The notes below the pieces were generated by a model. The model did not search any database and had not been told where the DNA came from. It was given only the letters and a program-made list of their open reading frames with translations. A DNA stretch of 64,000 nt from Branchinecta lynchi. Its lineage: Eukaryota > Arthropoda > Branchiopoda > Anostraca > Branchinectidae. Positions 31,058 through 41,285 of this stretch are shown piece by piece. Positions within the stretch are counted from its first letter, which is position 1; each line of letters begins with the position of its first letter. Location: assembly GCA_023053575.1 (NCBI GenBank), contig JAKZAP010000018.1, positions 930,001 through 994,000 of the forward strand, written 5' to 3'. A program made the position numbers and the translations under genes.

Positions 31058-34051
31058 GCTACAATAACAAGAGCTACGAGCTCATATGGCACTTGTACGA
31101 GTAGGCTGTACAAGAAAGTAGATGAAAACGTCACAAAATACACCCGCCATCCAAAAAGGCGGTTCGGAAATAGAAATAGGATATTTAGTTTCACTCATTT
31201 CTGAGCAGTTCCGGCATCGTCTCGATTGCAAATGCACATGACTGTTCAAACTTTCATCCCAATAAATCCATTTGTTTGATCCCTAGACGTGCTACACGAT
31301 TTCCGGTACTCACTCTATTTCCACCTACCGTGGCCGAATCTGGTTCGGAATAAAAAAAAATCGACCACCTAAAGCATCTTCGTTTATACCATCTACCAAG
31401 TTTCACTCGAATCTGAGCATTTTTGGAAAGTTCCGGTACCCCCCCCCCCCTTCCCACCAACGTTGTCGGAGCCGGTTCGGGCCCAATCTCTTAATTCCCT
31501 CATCAAGTTTGACTGAAATTGGAGCATAGCCTATCTGCAAGTTTCCAGTACCCCCCCCCCCCCCTACCTTGGCCGAATCCGGCCCAGACGCCAAATAACA
31601 AATCTAGGCCGCATAAACTCGGCACTGTCGAATTGCATCTCATTCGGTCCATCCGTTTGGTTTTTGTGCATGTCAAAAGTCCCCCCACCCCCAATTCCCC
31701 TAATCGTGGTCGCATATGTTTCGAACGCATGTTTTACATGTCGAGGCCATCGATTCGTATCACCCATGAAGTTTCACTCGAATCAGACCACTCGTTCGCA
31801 ATTTATAGAAGTCCATATTTCTCTTCTCTTGCTCCCCCAAAAATGCTCGGATCTAGGAACGGAAGTTTCCGGGGGTATGTTGTGTCAGGTTTTTAAGTCA
31901 AGATAATTCGAGTCGCTAATATGCCTGCAAAGTTTCGTTGTCGTTTTACATCTGGAACTATTCTAACTCACGACTACCGGAATTCCAGGAAACCCACTCC
32001 AACTCCCCCCACAGAGCCCCGAAACCATCTGGCTCCGTCAATTTCATCTAGGCCTAATGCTTGTTCCACCCATTAAGTTTCGTCCCAATCCCTCTACTTT
32101 TAGAGTTTCTTGAGTTTTCCACACACCCCCCCCCCCCATCCCCACAGGTATCGGACCCGACTCGGACGTGACACTGAACGTCCGAGGCGATAGCTCACCA
32201 GACAAGTTTCATTCAAATCCGATCACCCGTTCAAAAGTTATGCACGCCACTAGATTCTGGACTCCCCATCCACCCACTCCCCCCACGATGGTCGGGTCGG
32301 GGAAACGGCTGTTCTCAAGTCAATCTGTTCGGATCCCTGACATACCTGCCAAGTTTCATCGCCCTAGGACATCAGGAAGTATGCCGAACTCGCGGGATCG
32401 CTAGAAATCCGGACCCCCACCCCAACTCCCCCACAGTGCCCTGATCCGGTCCGGTTATGTCAATGACGTGTCGAGGACCTGTGCTTGTTTTTCTCACCAA
32501 GTTTCATCCCGATCCCTCCACTTTAAGCGTTTCTCAAAATTTCCGGTTCCCTCCTCCAACTCCTCCCAGTGTCATCGGATCCGGTCCGGTTATGTCAATG
32601 ACGTGTCTAGGACCTGTGCTTGTTTTTCCCACCAAGTTTCATCCCGATCCCTCCACTTTAAGCGTTTCTCAAAATTTCCGGTTACCTCCTTCAACTCCCC
32701 CCAGTGTCATCGGATCCGGCCCGGATTTAAAGTGAGGTGTCTGAGACACAAGGTCATCCTAAATATCAATTTTCATCAAGATCCGATCACCCGTTCAAAA
32801 GTTATGCACGCCACTAGATTCCGGACTCCCCATCCACCGACTCCCCCCACGATGGTCGGGTCGGGGAAACGGCTGTTCTCAAGTCAATCTGTTCGGATCC
32901 TTGACATACCTGCCAAGTTTCATCGCCCTAGGACACCAGGAAGTATGCCGAACTCGCGGGATCGCTAGAAATCCGGACCCCCATCCCAACTCCCCCACAG
33001 TGCCCTGATCCGGTCCGGTTATGTCAATGACGTGTCTAGGACCTGTGCTTGTTTTTCCCACCAAGTTTCATCCCGATCCCTCCACTTTAAGCGTTTCTCA
33101 AAATTTCCGGTTCCCCACCCCAACTCCCCCACAGTGCCCTGATCCGGTCCGGTTATGTCAATGACGTTTCTAGGACCTGTGGTTGTTTTTCCCACCAAGT
33201 TTCATCCCGATCCCTCCACTTTAAGCGTTTCTCAAAATTTCCGGTTCCCTCCTCCAACTCCCCCCAGTGTCATCGGATCCGGCCCGGATTTAAAGTGAGG
33301 TGTCTGAGACACGAGGTCATCCTAAATATCAATTTTCATCAAGATCCGATCACCCGTTCGCAAGCTAAAAATACCTCAAATTTTGGCTTCACCCTCCCTC
33401 CACTCCCCCCCCAGATGGTCGAATCGGGGAATTGATGATTTCCTATTTAAGCTGGTCGGGTCCCAGACATGCCTGTCAATTTCCATCGTCCCAGCACATC
33501 AGGAAGCACGGAACTCGCGGGATCACTACAAATTCGGACTTCTCCCCCCCCCCAACTCCCCCAAAGTGAGCGGATCCGTTCCGGTTATATCAGTCACGTA
33601 TCTAGGACTTTTGCTTGTACTTTCCACCAAGTTTCATTAGGATCCCTCCACTCTTTGTGTTTTCCAAGATTTCCGGTTTCCCCCTCTAACTCCCCCCAGT
33701 GTCACCGGATCCGGTCTGGATTTAAAATGGAGGGTCTGAGACACGAAGTCCTTCCATGTATTAAGTTTCATTAAGATCCGATCACCCGTTCGTAAGCTAA
33801 AAATATCTCATTTTTCCTATTTTTCCCGGATTCCCCCTCCCTCCACTCCCCTCCAGATGGTCGGATCGAGGAAGCGACAATTTCTAATTTAATCTGGTCC
33901 AGTTCCTGATATGCTTGCCAAGTTTCATCGTCCTAGCTTATCTGGAAGTGCCCGAACTAGCAAAACCGGGACCGACAGACCGACAGACCGACTGACGGAC
34001 AGAAATAACAATCGCTATATGGCACTTGAGTAAGCTCAAGTGCCATAAAAA
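31058..34051 (+). repeat. Family A minisatellite element (pearl/HINE-like), longest copy
   Basis: The 5' end has AACAAGAGCTACGAGCTC followed by ATATGGCACTTG. About 18 diverged units of 130-150 bp follow, each with AAGTTTCATC and a C-rich CCCTCC..ACTCCCCCC stretch. Two neighbours (from about 32452 and 32586, 135-bp period) are almost identical, and a higher-order repeat of about 564 bp links 32377 and 32941. A GACCGACAGACCGACAGACC microsatellite starts near 33970, and the perfect hairpin ATGGCACTTGAG-TAAG-CTCAAGTGCCAT ends it (34019-34046). The word ATATGGCACTTG thus lies at both ends in the same orientation. It sits in the first ZFAND coding intron. Long open frames inside it are not genes. 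Confidence 0.7.
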
Positions 34052-34079
34052 CATATTGTTATATCCAAAGTCAAACTAT

Positions 34080-34520
34080 GATTCCATCCTCCCTATGTCG
34101 GGCGCCTCCGACCCGCCCGCACCGCTATGATGACCCAGCGGTCGGATCGACTCGTGGGTTCGTCTTGTGTGTGTGTGTGTGGGTGGGTGGGGGGGGTTCT
34201 AGACATTGCAAGTGCTAGAATGCTTATGATAACTCCTTTGGTTCTCACTCATACTGCCACACCTGTTCGACCCTCCGCCCTCCCAATGTAGCGCCTTCTC
34301 TCCCCTGGTGGCAGACTGTCTGACCTACAACTAGATACTTTATTCCCTCCTTTTTAAATCTGCTTCTAAGCCCCCCCCCCCCCCCCACAAAAAAATCCCT
34401 TTGATCTTTGCATAAAACCTCCACAGACAGCAACCAATCCTTGGCTGATTAATGCTACTGAACCACAAGGAAGAATTTCCGGGCCTAGCATTGTCCCTTC
34501 AAGCATTTCCACCTAGTCTA
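34080..34520. other. ZFAND intron with GT microsatellite and poly-C run
   Basis: GTGTGTGTGTGTGTGGG lies at about 34166-34182, followed by G runs. A poly-C run lies at 34371-34386. No exon is recognised. Confidence 0.5.
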
Positions 34521-34638
34521 AGTCACAACGAGGCCTGAGTTATGTTAGATTGACTAAAATCAAAATTAATACAGCCTTTTCTGAGTATTGAAAAATACCT
34601 TACTGGTTTCTGGACTGAGCTAGTAACTCTAGTCTTAC

Positions 34639-34749
34639 CTCTTTGAAGCAGACTGAACACATTCCTTCTGATCCTGCATTGCCATAGAACCCGCACCCCG
34701 CTCTGCAGAGTGTTGGTGAAGACTGCATCTGATTCGATTCTTGCTCCAT
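34639..34749 (-). CDS. ZFAND5/6-type A20/AN1 zinc-finger protein, first coding exon (A20 finger)
   Basis: Encodes the start codon and the A20-type zinc finger: [11 protein letters not shown] then [20 protein letters not shown] and CFKE, with the C-x-x-x-C ... C-x-x-C spacing of A20 fingers. Family members bind ubiquitin through A20 and act in proteasome, stress or NF-kB-linked pathways (established for ZFAND5/6; not tested here). The ATG at 34749 follows acceptor GGCTACTTGCAG by only 8 untranslated bases, so at least one non-coding 5' exon must lie upstream (higher coordinates). It ends GAG|GTAAGA in phase 0. Spliced coding length of the four exons is 627 nt, giving 208 residues. Confidence 0.96.
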
Positions 34750-34829
34750 ATTTGATCCTGCAAGTAGCCAACGGTAAGCCCGATAGTTTGATACACAGGA
34801 CACTATATTCAAAACGAAAAGAGTCAGGA

Positions 34830-35030
34830 AATCGCTAGCTCGTTAGGGATGTTATCATATATGCTCAAGCCAGTGACAAGTCACAGCGAACACATAAAAT
34901 TTGGCTAAAACTCATCATTACTGTAAAGCTTGTCAGCGATCAACATAACCTGAGGCTTGAAATAGTATGTATATTTGTGATGATGGCAAGTTCCCATATA
35001 CAGCTTAGTTTGCCAATTTGGCTCTCGCAG
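34830..35030. other. Flank or 5' intron of the ZFAND gene
   Basis: No recognised feature. The non-coding 5' exon of the gene was not found. Confidence 0.3.
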
Positions 35031-35031
35031 G

Positions 35032-36250
35032 CAGGGGCGTCCCGAGGGGCGGGGGGGCAAATTTTCGATGAAGGCAAAGTGGTGATGCTGGTTTATAAAA
35101 ATCTTTTGTCCTAATGTTTCTAAATTGGCTGACTTAGCGTGTTTATTCGTTCCCATCAATTATCGAATTTGGTAATTCATACAACTTCTCTTTAGCCCGC
35201 ATCAATTTCACCGCATTTGGTGAGTCCCTTTGTAATCTCTGTGATTTAACGTGATTATTTGGTCTCATTCATTACCTAATTCGGCAATTCATCTGATTCT
35301 TCTCAAGTAAGTATCTGTTCCACCGCATTTTGTCAGTTCATTTCATAATTCGGTTATTAGTCAGATTTATTTGGTTCCGTTTGGTTAATTCACCAAATTT
35401 TGTTTAGTCTGTATCCTTTACCAGACTTTCGAAATTCGGTTGTTTTACCGTTCTCTATATGTTCCTTATTTTTATCAGTTAGTTCTTTGGTAGTATGAAT
35501 TCATTATTTGCTTCAACCCAGTTACTGAGCTTGGTAATTTAATTGTCATTTATTTAGCTCTTGTTCTTTACCATTTAAAGTTCAATGGGCACATCAAACT
35601 ACCCCAATCCCACTCTGTACCAACCTAGGCACAATGCTTACCCCCTAGATCAGCAGCTTTTTCAACAGTTTCCTCTCTGTGATATTTAAAAGCGTAATTT
35701 TTGGGCCAGTACATTCTCAATTCACTAGCTTGGACAAAGATAAAAGTGATGTTTCTTATAATACTTAATAGATCTTTAATTTATGCATAAATCAGCTTGT
35801 ATAATTCAGATTTGAATAGGTTATCTGTTTTTGAATGATTTTTGTAGATATGTTATTTTTACAAGCTTATTGCATATTCTGGTACATTTTATAAAGCAAG
35901 CTAATCAAGCTTCACAACACTAATTCACAAAGAAAAACTTTGAATGGGAACTTTAAGCCATGGAACTTCTGATGAAGCACTATAACAATCAGGTAAACTG
36001 CATCTGTGGCTTGACTTTGGTGACATCTCAAATATATCCTTTTCTATCAAGCATTGCTGGGAGTTTCTGAATTTCCTGCCACAATATCCCAGCTCCTAAG
36101 ATTTGCATCGCCGAAATGTCAGAGAAGTAAAGACAAGGGATAACAAGAAAACGGCCGATTTTCGTAGCGCCTTCTAAAGGAAGTCGAAAATGTTTATTTG
36201 TGAAGCATTTAATACAAAGTAAGGCATAAGAAGTGTCCATTGTGCTTTAA
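35032..36250 (+). repeat. Family D element, copy 2
   Basis: It starts CAGGGGCGTCCCGAGGGGCG with a G-rich run and contains the same tandem TTCGG/GGTAATTC units as 13405-14500 (here 35110-35450). It then shows AAAGTTCAATGGGC, CACTAGCTTGGACAAAGATAA, GATAACAAGAAAACGGCC and CCATTGTGCTTTAA in the same order as the 15.7-16.4-kb copy. It is more compact than copy 1. Confidence 0.5.
35552..35819 (+). repeat. 268-bp direct duplication, unit 1
   Basis: Runs from ATTTAGCTCTTGTTCTTTACC to CAGATTTGAATAG and recurs at 36921-37188 at the same length with only a couple of substitutions by eye (for example TTTTTCAAC/TTTTCCAAC and TTGGGCC/TTGCGCC). It is part of the family D copy. Confidence 0.85.
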
Positions 36251-36920
36251 CAGTAGCATCAGCTGTTTGCCATTCATTACATAAATTATATTTTGTTTAC
36301 TTATTACATTACTTCTAGTGATTGCAGTACTTCAGGAATAAGAAAGTGTCTTTACGTGAAAACTAGCCATCTTTTGTTTGCTGGGAATTCAGAATATATG
36401 CACTTTGTTTCGACTTTACCCTGGATGGCCCCTTTTTTCGTCAGACACCTCTGTGGTTTAATAGGTAGTCTAGGGATCACTGCAGGTGCCTCCTGCTATG
36501 TTCCTGTGACGTGAATGGGGTTTCTGTGTGGGCTGACAATGAAAAAACAACTAAAAACGGACAAGTTAGCAAGGGGACGTTTTCGCGTGGATGGCTGTAC
36601 AGCTGAACGGGTGATGTCATGCACGCGGAAACGAGAAAATGGATTGGGCCTTGAACGACTTAGGCAGATGGTTTCCGTTCATGCAAAAATGCTGATTCAG
36701 CTGGATGGGGCTATATGAGTGGAAGGTCCAGACATAGGCCTGTTCAGCTTTTATGCTGCCCCTTGGAGCGGTGTTGAATGGGAGGCGTCCATCGAGCTGG
36801 GTGGCCAGTTACACCTGTTCGTTCGCTCACGCGAAAATGACAAAAGATCTACAGCATCCACACGAAAATGTCCACCGAGCTCAACGGGACCAGAGCCAGC
36901 CACACGAAAATGGCCCCAAC
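36251..36920. other. Sequence between the 268-bp duplicates; unassigned
   Basis: Contains several TTCGCGTGGATG / CACACGAAAATG words in both orientations (36575, 36829, 36862, 36902), suggesting a small inverted-repeat element. Open frames here show no known family. Confidence 0.3.
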
Positions 36921-37188
36921 ATTTAGCTCTTGTTCTTTACCATTTAAAGTTCAATGGGCACATCAAACTACCCCAATCCCACTCTGTACCAACCTAGGCA
37001 CAATGCTTACCCCCTAGATCAGCAGCTTTTCCAACAGTTTCCTCTCTGTGATATTTAAAAGCGTAATTTTTGCGCCAGTACATTCTCAATTCACTAGCTT
37101 GGACAAAGATAAAAGTGATGTTTCTTATAATACTTAATAGATCTTTAATTTATGCATAAATCAGCTTGTATAATTCAGATTTGAATAG
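36921..37188 (+). repeat. 268-bp direct duplication, unit 2
   Basis: Near-identical copy of 35552-35819, without the rest of the family D element. Its abrupt edges (AAC before, CTGTGAACC after) suggest a recent local copy event rather than an independent old insertion. Confidence 0.85.
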
Positions 37189-38140
37189 CTGTGAACCTAT
37201 TTGCAAGAATTTTGTTTACGCAAGAAAGGTCTCGTAACAAGAGACCAGACACAAATGTAAATATGCTCATATTCAAGCAGAGCATAATAAGAAACTAGTC
37301 AGTACATTGACACCTGCTCTTCCCCAACTGACGAAGCTAATTGCGCTAATTGTAAAACTAATTAATCACACACAGAAACACAAAAAAAACAAGGCAGTAA
37401 AAAACCATGAGCGATGGCGAATTGCAAGACATCTGGTAGAGATAGTGGCGGGTAATTTCACTGTGAGCGTAGCGCGTCTGAACCATCAGAAGGCTCTATC
37501 CAAAGCTATTTACTTCGATGATGACGAGTCCGAACAAAAAAATATTTTAGTTGTTCTTTGGTGCCAGAAGGATTGGGGAAACAGTTAGCTGTTTGTTATT
37601 TTTCCTTTCTGTTTGACTGTTTTAGAAGCAAGAAACAAAGACAAGGTATGGAAAAATTTAGAGAGGTGTTCACATAAGCATACCTCTACTGTAAAACCAG
37701 GTGGCACTTGAGTCACCAATATGCAAAATATTCAAAGTTTTGGCAAACATTTTATTTCAAAAAACTGCCTCGTTTGGGTTTTAATTTGTTCTTTGGCGAA
37801 CATTCATTGTTATGCGATGTTCACATGAGTATGCCTGAGTATACCTCTACTGCATATTCCAATGAATTAATAAGCATACCTCTACAGTACTCTACAGAAA
37901 TTTATATACTATATAAACTTCTGTACACCCCTAAATTTATCCAAGGGTACAAGCGGCAGAACGCAGACGGCAGATAAACACAGGCACTACATTAACCAGT
38001 TCCTGCTAGCGCCCAGCCAAGAGTTAATCTCGGGCACTTGAATTAAGCTACCTGAATTTTCTTCCTGGTGAAGTAATTTTAAATATTGTGCCTTGTATAT
38101 TCTTTTCTTCTGCTGAAGCTCAACATCCATCCACTAACTG
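37189..38140. other. No recognised feature
   Basis: AT-rich intergenic sequence. GAGTATACCTCTAC-type words recur at about 37680, 37845 and 37875. No gene is recognised. Confidence 0.4.
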
Positions 38141-38179
38141 AGGTCTAAAAATCAGCAGCACAAACTACCAGGAGTGTCA

Positions 38180-38575
38180 AAACCGAAATGAAGCTGCCCG
38201 AGTTTATGCCTGACTGCCCGAGTTTAAGCATGACTGCAGTCAACCACAAACCCCTGATTTTTGGATACCCTATGCCAAACGTTGGATATGTCTCGCGTTT
38301 GGAATACCCTATGCCTAAAGCTGGATACACTATGCCAGATGCTGGATACCGTAACCCAGTAAAATATTGATGATTTTAGTGAAGCTAAAAAATCAACCAA
38401 TCAGAACTCCTTTATATTGAGGTAGGTCAAAGTTAGGTTACCAACAGGTATCCAGCGTTTGGCATAGGGTATCCAGCGTTAAGCATAGGCTATGCCAAAT
38501 GCTAGATATACCCAGCGTTTGGCATAGGGTATCCAAAAATCGGGGATTTGTGGTAGACTGCATGACTGCCCGTGA
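38180..38575. mobile_element. Family C element, copy 2 (foldback with CGTTGGATA/TATCCAGCG words)
   Basis: Outer arms are inverted: GACTGCAGTCAACCACAAACC..TGATTTTTGGATACCC at the left and GGGTATCCAAAAATC..GGATTTGTGGTAGACTGC at the right. Inside are TATGCC(T/A)AA(A/C)GCTGGATAC words in one orientation on the left half and inverse TATCCAGCGTTTGGCATAGG words on the right half. So it is a large foldback made of a repeated approximately 20-bp motif. Non-coding; family unknown. Confidence 0.6.
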
Positions 38576-39075
38576 TTATCTGAGCACAAAAAGGATCGCC
38601 CATGAATACAGTTTTGGGCAGAATATGTGAAAATCAAGTGGAACATTTTTGTTTGCAACAGTGGTGTCAAGAAACGGCAAAAAGAAGTGTGATTTTCAAA
38701 CGAGTTTTTTCATACATTTTAACACATTAAACAAAATCTGTGAGTTGAGTGGTTTAGTTTTTAAGATGATTCAACGCTAAGTGAGGAGTTAACTGCCAGA
38801 CTACCGCCACTCGTACCCTAGGTCATCCAGGGTGTCTTTCTTGACAGTAAGGACTGCACTGATCTTTCCTTTTAACCTTTATAGGCACAAGTTTGAGGTT
38901 GTAAAAATTCAAGGTTGAATACCCCTCCTATACCTCCTATACTGTTCCATAAAAAAAAGAAACATACCAGAACAATGCAAAAATTAACTTCAGACAATCT
39001 TGCCAGTATTACACAGGCTCTCTAGCACTGGCCAAGTTAATTTTCATCTGCGCAAGGAATAGGAGGCGTGCCTCA
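38576..39075. other. No recognised feature
   Basis: Intergenic sequence, no gene recognised. Confidence 0.4.
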
Positions 39076-39079
39076 TTAT

Positions 39080-39460
39080 ATCTATTGTACAAATAAGCAA
39101 TTTACCTTCCTCAGACTGCATAAACAAAGTGTCAAAGACACATTCTTCCTCGAAAACTAAATTGGTTACAAGAAGTGTTTTGCACGTATTTAGAAAAGTG
39201 GGCTTTTTTCTGTTCACAACAAGCATCTTTGACTTTGCTTTGATAGTTACTATATTATGAACAAATTCTACTTTAGCCTACTCTCGAAATAGCAAACAGA
39301 ATTGTCCAAGGTTAATACGGCCCAACAGGCATGCATGTACTACATAAATAAGCAATTTACCTTAGACTGAATAAAGTGAAAACACGATCTACCTGTAAAA
39401 CTATATTGTGATCAGTCTTAAGTCCTTTGTTTTCAAACTTTTTGCTTTGTCATCAAAGTA
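39080..39460 (+). repeat. Diverged direct duplication
   Basis: ACAAATAAGCAATTTACCTT, AGACTG(C/A)ATAAA and CTTTG(A/C)CTTTGC/GTCATCAAAGTAACT-type segments recur with about 260-bp spacing (from 39089 and 39349). Poorly conserved. Confidence 0.4.
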
Positions 39461-40490
39461 ACTGACAAATATGGTGGAAAACTGCGATGTTGTCACGCAC
39501 GGAGCAATGATGGTGATGAAATCAGGCTCGATCCCACGTGAGAGTCCGACGAAATGCGCAGGATCATACGCCATCTATGTCAGAGAGGAAGAATGTCCAT
39601 TAGATGGCTTAGGGAATTTAAAACAAAAGGAGGAAGTCAACCAAATAGTCGTGTGCTGAGATACAGCTGCCATCAAGAAGGTGAAAACGCACTACATCAC
39701 GACAGATTTTAAGGACATCTTTGGTTGGATAATTTAAGAAATTCTCGTTTAGACATATGAATTCTATAAGGTATCCCATAGCTCACAATATATCCGGCGC
39801 GATCAGTAGCCTTGAGTTTCAAATGACTTTCCGGATCACATGTGCGGTAGTTAGTTCTAGTCTATTGCTTTATCCTTCACATTTTTCAAAAAAATTAATT
39901 GAGTCAATTTCACGAACTCTGTTCTTTAGCTCAAATGCTCTCATTACTTCAGCCTATGGCTCGTTTACATGTGGTTTAGCATTTTGGTTTAAGTGAGTAC
40001 AGTAGACGTATATTACTGAGACGTTATTTAAAGTCTGTACCAAAAACTTGTTCAGAGTATCAGACTAGTCCTTATCAAATCTTCGGATCAGCTTTTGCTT
40101 GACGCAAAGCTAATCTCTTGTCAGAGTTGTGGGTCACTACCATTATCGTCCTAGATTGCAACCAGTTTCGAATTGTTCTTTAATCGAGACAAAATGTGCA
40201 GACCAGTCCAACTTGGTAGTTCTAGTATGACAGAACCGATCATGTACAATGCTGTTCCCATAGACAAAACAGACTCGGTCACTTCTTTTACAAAACGCCG
40301 AGAAAAAACCTAGTCGTTTAAGCATTGTCCAAATAGATGCAATAAGGTGAATAGCGCTATATGAGATGTTTACGTCTTAATACACACGCCTGTTCAAATA
40401 GGAACTCAAATGGTTATTATCAATAAAGCGTTCGGTGTTGCCACGCTGATGCAGTCTTTTGAGTTTCTAAAGAACAGAAAAACTGTTCTT
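39461..40490. other. No recognised feature
   Basis: Open frames at 39471-39659 and 39757-39996 show no recognised family. No repeat with a second copy was noticed. Confidence 0.35.
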
Positions 40491-40494
40491 AGTA

Positions 40495-41060
40495 CTACTT
40501 GAAGTACACGAGTACAATTTGACTCTCAATTTGTCCTACTTGAAAGGAATCTCGTAGGCGGCACTGGTAAAAACAAAATAAAAAAAATATAGCTAGCTTT
40601 TGAGAGCAGCAGTACTGATGCCATAAATGCTCTTGTGAATTTATTTTTCTCAGTTTCTGGTTTGAAGAATTTATTTTTTTTACCTCTGCGTGTAAACATA
40701 ATCTTCTCACCAAGATCGGATTCTGGTCAAGTTTTTCCGCATTCGCAAACGCCGCATAACAATAGTTGCGTTTTGATCGAAGTTTGAAGTTACCTTCAAC
40801 CTCAAAGGTCTTTGTTTAATTACCGTTCTTGGTCGCCAGTCACAGTTCCTTCGTCCTTCAAACTCTGACGAGGCTGACCGTCGAACTTCGTCAGCTAGCA
40901 AGTTCGAAGTTTGCTTGAATCGTCGAAGAAACGTCAACCGGGCAAGGATCGCCGGAGTCGTAAAAACACTAATTAAGCAAATGGTGAACTTCGACGGCGT
41001 TTGAAAAAAGAAATTAAGCAACCGGCTAAGCTCACGGCGAACAAAACTTTGATCAAAAAC
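40495..41060 (-). repeat. Family M element, copy carrying an unoccupied gypsy site
   Basis: CTACTTGAAAGGAATCTCGT, TAGCTTTTGAGAGCAGCAGT, GATGCCATAAAT, CTGGTTTGAAGAATTT, CTCTGCGTGTAAACATAATC and TCGGATTCTGGTCAAGTTTT follow the order of 63960-63601 on the minus strand. Where the 63.6-kb copy is interrupted by the gypsy LTR, this copy continues without a break into CGCAAACGCCGCATAACAA, which corresponds to sequence on the other side of gypsy (about 59166-59140). A 104-residue open frame here is not a known protein. Confidence 0.6.
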
Positions 41061-41285
41061 GCAACTAATAAAAAGTCGTAACAGAACAAAAAATGTTCGT
41101 TATCTTCCAACAAAGTAGAATTTTAGTGCTTCCCTTGGCAACCCTGACGATGCTGCTCCTCTCCTCGGCCAGCTGGCGGAACCACCCAGCGATCTGATTG
41201 GCTCTGCATAAGGGAAACTAGACCTACGTTGCCTGGGCAACGTGAAGTGTTGCGGCAACCTTTGTCCGGCTTCGCCGACTAAAGA
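41061..41285. promoter_or_regulatory. GC-rich stretch with X-box-like palindrome (41228-41241) and CCAAT motif
   Basis: GTTGCCTGGGCAAC at 41228-41241 is a perfect palindrome fitting the RFX X-box consensus GTNRCC-N(0-3)-RGYAAC. A half-site-like TTGGCAACC lies near 41138 and CTGATTGGC near 41193. The stretch is upstream of the ZFAND gene and richer in CG than its surroundings, so it could contain that gene's promoter. No transcription evidence exists here. It could equally be the edge of the adjacent terminal-repeat element. Confidence 0.3.

Noticed and set aside
32457..32968. 166-residue open frame on the plus strand
   Set aside because: It runs through the 135-bp tandem units of the family A element. 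The repeated phrase in the translation reflects the DNA repeat, not a protein family.
31058..34051. Regularly spaced repeats as a possible CRISPR array
   Set aside because: Units are 130-150 bp, diverged, without constant short repeats and unique spacers, and the genome is clearly animal.
40707..41021. 104-residue minus-strand open frame
   Set aside because: It lies in a family M repeat that has another copy around the gypsy element, with no recognised protein motif.
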